The notes beneath the pieces were generated by a model. It was not told the DNA's origin and did not search any database. It saw only the letters and a list, made by a program, of their open reading frames with translations. A stretch of DNA of 5,529 bases from an uncultured Lachnospiraceae bacterium (GTDB lineage: Bacteria; Bacillota; Clostridia; Lachnospirales; Lachnospiraceae): positions 1-5,529 of the forward strand of contig OMRF01000382.1 in assembly GCA_900313435.1 (NCBI GenBank). Direction: 5' to 3'. The position numbers and the translations under genes are program-made. Shown one piece after another: positions 1-4,000 of this stretch. The first letter of the stretch is position 1, and each line of letters opens with the position of its first letter.

Positions 1-201
1 AAGAATAAGCATATGATGTTTTCAGAAGCTGCAGCCCTTGCGCGGGATGCCGGCGTAAAGGAACTTTGGCTCACACATTTTTCACCCTCCCTGACGGGAG
101 CCGACAAATATATGGGCGCTGTCAGGAAGATATTCAAGAATACCTGTCTCGGGAAGGATGGGCTCACGAAGGAGTTAAAATTCGAGGACGAAGAGGATTG
201 A
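1..201 (+). CDS. rnz: Ribonuclease Z, C-terminal 66 residues (5' end outside window)
   Basis: The frame is open from base 1, so this is the tail of a longer gene; the ATG codons at 13 and 16 are internal. RNase Z is a zinc-dependent metallo-beta-lactamase-fold endonuclease that cuts the 3' trailer from tRNA precursors in the cytoplasm. The visible part holds the family's closing elements: a KNKHMMFSEAA segment, equivalent to the HST loop of RNase Z, then a helix, then the strand and motif LWLTHFSPSL, whose His is the last metal ligand of the family. The tail (VRKIFKNTCLGKDGLTKELKF) and acidic end resemble clostridial RNase Z proteins. The stop codon (199-201) is one base from the next start, so the gene is the upstream member of an operon. 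In this copy the residue after the HST-loop His is Met-Met rather than the usual pair with Thr, a mild oddity. Other MBL-fold hydrolases are possible but fit less well. Confidence 0.85.
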   Translation, partial: KNKHMMFSEAAALARDAGVKELWLTHFSPSLTGADKYMGAVRKIFKNTCLGKDGLTKELKFEDEED

Positions 202-202
202 T

Positions 203-829
203 ATGAAGACAGTTGTTCGGACAATAATATTCGGTATCATAATCGCCGCGCTTATCGTTGCCTTTTATTTTTATCTTTCGAACCGTACCTCCTCGAATGA
301 GGAGAAGGGACCTGACGTTGCGCGGACGGAGCTTGAGACCGTGCTTTCAAAGGATATCTCGAAGGATTATCCCGGAACACCAAGGGCAGTTATCAAGTGG
401 CACAATCGTATCCTCCAGCTTTATTACAACGGAAAGCTCGAGAACGAGGACATCACAAAGCTCTGTGACCAGGATATGCTGCTCTGGGATCCTGCGCTCC
501 TTCAGTTAAATCCAAGGGAGATATATCTTAATTCGCTGATCGGCAGTATTGCGGACTATCGCGCTCATGGAAGAAAGCTTCAGTCCTCTGATGTAGCAAG
601 TACAGATGAAGTGAAGTATGCAATGAAGGACGGAAAGCAGCTTGCTTATGTCCTTGCTTCCTATTTTATCACCGAAGGAAGCGGCTATACGAGAGTTTAT
701 CAGAATTACTGTCTGAGGCAGGATTCCTCAGGAAGATGGAAGATCCTCGCATTCCAGCTTTGCGACAGTTTAGGTAATCCCATTGATAGCGGCACTTCAA
801 TAGACATTCTTGAAGGGACGATGCAATGA
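203..829 (+). CDS. Membrane-anchored extracytoplasmic protein of unknown function (possibly DUF6715 family)
   Basis: A 208-residue protein I cannot assign a function. Residues 7-25 form one strongly hydrophobic helix preceded by Lys and Arg, with no lipobox and no good signal-peptidase site, so it is best read as an N-terminal anchor (N-in, C-out). A charged stalk (about 27-60) leads to a soluble domain of about 145 residues. The second half of that domain (about 135-190) reads as amphipathic beta strands (YVLASYFITEG, YTRVYQNYCLR, RWKILAFQL), a pattern seen in NTF2-like or similar alpha+beta domains; this is only a fold guess. Three Cys (88, 170, 187) lie in the outer part. From memory it resembles short Lachnospiraceae proteins named DUF6715, which needs a profile search. 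The start is supported by AGAGGA at 192-197, five bases before ATG. It begins one base after rnz and its stop overlaps the tsaD start. Confidence 0.85.
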   Translation: MKTVVRTIIFGIIIAALIVAFYFYLSNRTSSNEEKGPDVARTELETVLSKDISKDYPGTPRAVIKWHNRILQLYYNGKLENEDITKLCDQDMLLWDPALLQLNPREIYLNSLIGSIADYRAHGRKLQSSDVASTDEVKYAMKDGKQLAYVLASYFITEGSGYTRVYQNYCLRQDSSGRWKILAFQLCDSLGNPIDSGTSIDILEGTMQ

Positions 830-1938
830 AGATCCTTGCGGTGGAATCCTCCTGTGACGAGACGGCGGCTGCTGTCGTAGTCGATGGGAGGGAGGTAAGG
901 AGCAATATCATATCCACCCAGATACCGATCCATACGCTCTACGGGGGAGTGGTTCCCGAGATTGCGAGCCGTAAGCATGTGGAAAGGGTTAATCAGGTCA
1001 TAAGGAAGGCTCTCTCAGACGGGGGAGAGACACTTGACTCCATCGACGCCGTTGCCGTGACATATGGTCCGGGGCTCGTCGGTGCACTGCTTGTGGGGCT
1101 AAATGCTGCAAAGGCTATAGCCTGGGCCAAGGATAAACCTCTCATCGGTGTCAATCATATCGAAGGGCATATAGCTGGGAATTTCATTGAGCATAAGGAT
1201 CTCACTCCGCCCTTCCTCTGCCTTGTCGTAAGCGGCGGACATACCCATCTCGTCCGTGTTCTTGATTACGGGAAATATGAGATATTAGGGCGGACCGTTG
1301 ATGATGCGGCGGGAGAGGCCTTTGACAAGATTGCCCGTGTCATAGGACTCGGCTATCCCGGCGGCCCGAAGATAGAGGAGGAAGCGAAGGGGGGCGACCC
1401 GGAGGCTTATCATTTTCCTCTTGCTCATGTGAGGGGATCCGAATACGATTTTTCTTTTTCTGGTCTTAAGTCAGCTGTTTTAAATTTCCTTAATTCAGAG
1501 GCTATGAAGGCTGATACCGCAAAGCGGCATGATACCTTGCTTTCAGACAGCGCTCATTCAAAAAGCGGGGTTGGTGAGATTCCGCTCATTGACGGAAAGC
1601 TCTATGGAACGATAGGAAGGGCCGATCTTGCCGCTTCATTTCAAAAGGCCGTTGTTGATGCTCTTACATCACGCGCCTTTCTTGCCGCTGAAAAAGAAGG
1701 AGAAAAAAGGATAGCGCTTGCCGGAGGTGTTGCTGCAAATTCTTATCTTCAGAGTTCGATGAAGGAGGAAGCTAAGAAGCGTGGGATTGAGTTTTTCTGC
1801 CCTTCAAAGCTTCTTTGCACGGACAACGCTGCAATGATAGGCTGCGCAGGTTATTATGAATTTATGAAGGGACATCGCAGCCATCTTTCTTTAAATGCCA
1901 TTTCAGATCTGCCGATCGGAGCTAATTATGGAGAATAA
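826..1938 (+). CDS. tsaD: tRNA N6-adenosine threonylcarbamoyltransferase TsaD
   Basis: TsaD transfers the threonylcarbamoyl group from TC-AMP to A37 of tRNAs that read ANN codons, forming t6A; in bacteria it works with TsaB and TsaE in the cytoplasm. The ASKHA/Kae1 fold is clear: N-terminal ILAVESSCDETAAAVV (3-18), YGPGLVGALLVG (80-91), the iron ligands in HIEGH (His111, His115), SGGHTHLV (136-143), DDAAGEAFDKIAR (159-171), GGVAANSYL (300-308) and CTDNAAMIG with the third ligand Asp333. The N-terminal Met is supported by GAAGGG at 812-817, eight bases upstream, and by the family's usual MxILxxESSCDET start. The ATGA overlap with the previous gene (826-829) suggests translational coupling. At 370 residues it is longer than the usual about 340; the excess falls between FSGLKSAVLN (211-220) and DLAASFQKAVVD (267-278). 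The catalytic motifs are intact, so it should be active. Confidence 0.97.
   Translation: MKILAVESSCDETAAAVVVDGREVRSNIISTQIPIHTLYGGVVPEIASRKHVERVNQVIRKALSDGGETLDSIDAVAVTYGPGLVGALLVGLNAAKAIAWAKDKPLIGVNHIEGHIAGNFIEHKDLTPPFLCLVVSGGHTHLVRVLDYGKYEILGRTVDDAAGEAFDKIARVIGLGYPGGPKIEEEAKGGDPEAYHFPLAHVRGSEYDFSFSGLKSAVLNFLNSEAMKADTAKRHDTLLSDSAHSKSGVGEIPLIDGKLYGTIGRADLAASFQKAVVDALTSRAFLAAEKEGEKRIALAGGVAANSYLQSSMKEEAKKRGIEFFCPSKLLCTDNAAMIGCAGYYEFMKGHRSHLSLNAISDLPIGANYGE
1918..1921 (+). promoter_or_regulatory. Ribosome binding site of ispD inside tsaD
   Basis: GGAG lies six bases before the ATG at 1928, within the last codons of tsaD. It decides the ispD start: the in-frame ATG at 1895 would add eleven residues (MPFQICRSELI) that do not belong to the family and has no comparable site before it. 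Confidence 0.7.
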
Positions 1939-2629
1939 TGATTTTTCCGTGATCATCGCCGCGGGCGGAAGCGGAAGCCGCATGAAAAGCGACACCGAAA
2001 AGCAGCTCATCACGTGGAAGGGGCATCCACTTATTTATCATTCACTTCTTTCTTTTTTTGAATGCGGGATAAAAAGAGCCGTGATAGTCTGTCCTAAGGG
2101 AGAGAAGAAGCTTTATGAGGAACTCTTTCTTGAGAATATGGAAAACAGGGTTTCTTCGGAGCTTTTGGTTGAGATCACCGAGGGTGGGGCAGAAAGATAT
2201 GATTCCGTATACCTGGGGCTCATGCTTATAAAAACACCCTTTGTGATGATCCATGATGCGGCGCGGCCCTTTGTGACATGCGATATCATTTTAAGGGTCA
2301 TTAATGACACAAGGGAGTATCTTGCGGCAATAGCTGCTGTTCCCGTAAAGGATACGATCAAACAGATCGATGAGAATGGTTTCTGTAAGGATACGCCGGA
2401 CCGGAGTCTGCTCTACGCCGTTCAGACTCCTCAGGGCTTTCGGACAGATGTTTTGAAGAAGGCTTTTGCTTCCTTCCTTGAGGAGAGGAAGAAGGGAGCC
2501 CTTCTTCATGTTACCGATGACGCGATGCTTGTGGAAAGGTATACGGATGTGAAGGTGTATCTTTCAAAAGGTGAGTATGGAAATCTTAAGATCACGACTC
2601 CCGAGGACCTTCGTGCGCTGGAGGATTAG
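1928..2629 (+). CDS. ispD: 2-C-methyl-D-erythritol 4-phosphate cytidylyltransferase IspD
   Basis: IspD joins CTP and MEP to give CDP-ME, the third step of the MEP route to isoprenoids, in the cytoplasm. The 233-residue product has the full family pattern: the CTP-binding loop AAGGSGSRMKSDTEKQ (11-26) with Arg18 and Lys25, HDAARPFV (109-116) with the metal-ligand Asp110, PVKDTIK (139-145) with the substrate-binding Thr143, an Arg at 159 before LLYAVQTPQGF (161-171), TDDAMLVE (196-203), and KITTPEDL (221-228) with the conserved Lys221. Length matches the family (about 225-240). The start at 1928 was chosen because of the GGAG six bases upstream and because the conserved N-terminal strand begins at once. 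It overlaps the end of tsaD by 11 bp in another frame, so translation is probably coupled. TarI-type ribitol-5-phosphate cytidylyltransferases are the nearest alternative; without tarJ-like or teichoic acid neighbours, IspD is preferred. Confidence 0.9.
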   Translation: MENNDFSVIIAAGGSGSRMKSDTEKQLITWKGHPLIYHSLLSFFECGIKRAVIVCPKGEKKLYEELFLENMENRVSSELLVEITEGGAERYDSVYLGLMLIKTPFVMIHDAARPFVTCDIILRVINDTREYLAAIAAVPVKDTIKQIDENGFCKDTPDRSLLYAVQTPQGFRTDVLKKAFASFLEERKKGALLHVTDDAMLVERYTDVKVYLSKGEYGNLKITTPEDLRALED

Positions 2630-2639
2630 TAAAGATAAT

Positions 2640-2644
2640 GGTGG
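2640..2644 (+). promoter_or_regulatory. Ribosome binding site of the rhodanese lipoprotein gene
   Basis: GGTGG lies four bases before the ATG at 2649, in the 19-bp gap after ispD. The spacing is short and the match only partial, so translation may depend on ribosomes arriving from ispD. It supports the start at 2649 over the in-frame ATG at 2571, which lies inside ispD and would bury the lipoprotein signal. Confidence 0.5.
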
Positions 2645-2648
2645 TCAT

Positions 2649-3452
2649 ATGAAAAAAAGATATGTGATCATTCCCGTTTTTCTTATGATGCTTTTGTTAT
2701 CAGGATGCGGCATGACAAGTGGACAGATCATGGATGGAGACGGGATGGTGAATAGTTATTCTCAGATCTCGCAGGAAGCGGCGAAGGAAATGATGAAAGC
2801 AAATGACGGTCATGTGATCGTGGATGTCCGCCGTCAGGATGAATATGATGAAGGCCATATTCCCGGAGCGATCTGTATTCCGAATGAAAGCATTGGAAAC
2901 ACACAGCCTGCAGAGTTGCCTGATCTAAATCAAGTGATCCTTGTGTACTGCCGGAGCGGAAGGCGGAGTAAAGAGGCTTCGCAAAAGCTTTTTGACATGG
3001 GCTATACAAATGTCTATGAATTTGGCGGTATCATAGATTGGACGGGTGAGGTCGTGAAGGAGAGTGAGCAGTTCAATATGGATCCGATCGCAATTCCCGG
3101 ATTGAGGATCAAAGATAAGTATTATTCCATTGAGTTTCAAAGCAACAGTTCAGCAGAGGCTTTCTTCGAGAAGATAAAGAAGGAACCGCTGACCATTAAA
3201 ATGCAAGACTACGGCAGCTTTGAGAAAGTGGGAGACTTGCCCTGGGAACTCCCGACCAATGACGAAAAGATCACGACACAGCCCGGGGATATCATTCTAT
3301 ATCAGGGCAACAAGCTTACGATCTATTATGATGAGAATACATGGAACTTTACAAAGATCGGACGCATTCCGGAAGTAGATGCAAAAGAACTCAGGGAGGT
3401 TCTTGGAACCGGGGATGTGACGGTGGAGTTCTCGGTGGAATGGACGGAGTGA
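2649..3452 (+). CDS. Lipoprotein with rhodanese domain fused to a cyclophilin-like domain
   Basis: A 267-residue predicted lipoprotein. Residues 1-20 are a signal peptide (MKKR, hydrophobic core, lipobox LLSGC, lipidated Cys20), so the mature protein should sit on the outer face of the membrane. Residues about 38-140 are a rhodanese domain: VIVDVR (56-61), EYDEGHIPGA (65-74), active-site loop CRSGRRS with catalytic Cys101, and FGGIIDW (125-131). Rhodaneses carry sulfane sulfur as a Cys persulfide. The six-residue loop (CRSGRR) is the size of sulfurtransferases, not of the larger-loop Cdc25-type phosphatases. Residues about 158-264 match the cyclophilin-like fold family (Cyclophil_like2): MQDYGSFEKVGDLPWELP, then ITTQPGDIILYQGNKLTIYY and WNFTKIGRI. 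That domain has a cyclophilin-shaped barrel but no established isomerase activity. The gene is 19 bp after ispD and 19 bp before dtd. The natural substrate cannot be told from sequence. Confidence 0.88.
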   Translation: MKKRYVIIPVFLMMLLLSGCGMTSGQIMDGDGMVNSYSQISQEAAKEMMKANDGHVIVDVRRQDEYDEGHIPGAICIPNESIGNTQPAELPDLNQVILVYCRSGRRSKEASQKLFDMGYTNVYEFGGIIDWTGEVVKESEQFNMDPIAIPGLRIKDKYYSIEFQSNSSAEAFFEKIKKEPLTIKMQDYGSFEKVGDLPWELPTNDEKITTQPGDIILYQGNKLTIYYDENTWNFTKIGRIPEVDAKELREVLGTGDVTVEFSVEWTE

Positions 3453-3471
3453 TCAGCGAAAGGATTTTTTT

Positions 3472-3918
3472 ATGAAGATAATAGTTCAAAGAGTTTTAAG
3501 CGCTTCTGTCGAGATCGAGGGAGAGACGGTTGGGAAGATAGGAAAAGGTTATCTCGTTCTTCTTGGGATAGGACAGGAGGATGATGAAAAGACCTGCGAC
3601 AGATTTCTTTCAAAGCTATTAAAGCTCCGTATCTTTGAGGACGAAAACGGGAAGACAAATCGTTCCCTTTCCGACGTTTCAGGGGAGCTTCTGATAGTGT
3701 CACAGTTTACACTCTATGCGGAGCTGAAGGGACAGAACCGTCCTGGTTTCACAAAGGCAGCAGGGCCTGTCGAAGCCGAGAAGCTCTATGATCATTTTGT
3801 AAGTGAGGCAAGGAAGATGGTACCCAAAGTAGAAACAGGTGTGTTTGGTGCGGACATGAAGGTCTCCCTCGTAAATGACGGACCATTTACAATAGTGCTT
3901 GATGAAAATCAGGTTTGA
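3472..3918 (+). CDS. dtd: D-aminoacyl-tRNA deacylase Dtd
   Basis: Dtd is a cytoplasmic homodimeric proofreading enzyme that cleaves D-amino acids (and glycine mischarged on tRNA-Ala) from tRNA. The 148-residue length equals the family norm. Diagnostic motifs are all present: the N-terminal strand MKIIVQRVLSASVEI (1-15), GYLVLLGI (26-33), SQFTLYA (77-83), the substrate-side NRPGF (89-93), and NDGPFT (135-140), which fits the NxGP[V/F]T motif whose Gly-cisPro pair (137-138) rejects L-aminoacyl-tRNA across the dimer interface. The ATG is preceded by GAAAGGA at 3458-3464 with a seven-base spacer, and the conserved strand begins directly at Met, so the start is firm. It is the last gene of the run, followed by a strong terminator. 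In many Firmicutes dtd follows relA; here it follows the rhodanese lipoprotein gene. Confidence 0.96.
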   Translation: MKIIVQRVLSASVEIEGETVGKIGKGYLVLLGIGQEDDEKTCDRFLSKLLKLRIFEDENGKTNRSLSDVSGELLIVSQFTLYAELKGQNRPGFTKAAGPVEAEKLYDHFVSEARKMVPKVETGVFGADMKVSLVNDGPFTIVLDENQV

Positions 3919-3932
3919 GAACTTTAAGTTCT
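3918..3932. promoter_or_regulatory. 15-bp perfect palindrome after dtd, possible operator
   Basis: AGAACTTTAAGTTCT reads the same on both strands around the central T at 3925 (seven paired bases each side). It starts on the last base of the dtd stop codon and is followed by TTTT. As RNA the two arms leave almost no loop, so it is a poor terminator by itself; as DNA it has the form of a dimer-binding site. Short AT-rich palindromes also arise by chance, so the functional reading is an inference. Confidence 0.35.
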
Positions 3933-3944
3933 TTTAAGGTTCGA

Positions 3945-3986
3945 AAGTCATAATGTGACCATCGTCACATTATGACTTATTTTTTT
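3945..3986 (+). terminator. Rho-independent terminator of the rnz-dtd operon
   Basis: Arms AAGTCATAATGTGAC (3945-3959) and GTCACATTATGACTT (3964-3978) are perfect reverse complements of 15 bp, closed by the four-base loop CATC and followed by A and seven T (3980-3986). The stem is AT-rich (5 G/C pairs of 15), but its length compensates. The opposite strand has no T-run after the hairpin, so termination should act on + strand transcripts only. It ends only 14 bases before the next start codon, leaving no room for a conventional promoter between terminator and gene. Confidence 0.88.
3949..3954 (+). promoter_or_regulatory. Candidate -10 element for the beta-helix gene, inside the terminator stem
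   Basis: CATAAT matches the sigma-A consensus TATAAT at five of six bases and lies in the left arm of the terminator. Transcription would begin near 3961, in the hairpin loop, so the resulting mRNA would lack the left arm and escape termination. No good -35 hexamer is visible 16-18 bp upstream; that position is held by the palindrome at 3918-3932. This is a suggestion from layout, not a firm promoter. Confidence 0.25.
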
Positions 3987-3994
3987 GAAAGGAG
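3987..3994 (+). promoter_or_regulatory. Strong ribosome binding site of the beta-helix gene
   Basis: GAAAGGAG begins directly after the terminator T-run and ends six bases before the ATG at 4001. It is the best Shine-Dalgarno match in the window and fixes the start of a signal-peptide-bearing protein. Confidence 0.8.
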
Positions 3995-4000
3995 AACGCT

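Noticed and set aside
258..509. A second + strand frame of 83 codons within the membrane protein gene
   Set aside because: Arg/Ser-rich product typical of an out-of-frame reading, with no ribosome binding site and no family resemblance.
1895..1927. Upstream in-frame ATG for ispD
   Set aside because: It adds eleven residues not seen in the family, lies deep inside tsaD and has no ribosome binding site; the ATG at 1928 has GGAG at the right spacing.
2571..2648. Upstream in-frame ATG for the rhodanese lipoprotein
   Set aside because: It lies inside ispD and would put 26 charged residues before the lipoprotein signal peptide, which would then not be N-terminal.
3918..3935. The AGAACTTTAAGTTCT palindrome plus TTTT as a first intrinsic terminator of dtd
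   Set aside because: The arms leave a loop of one base, or about five if the central pairs open, and the remaining AT-rich stem is too weak; the hairpin at 3945-3978 is far better.
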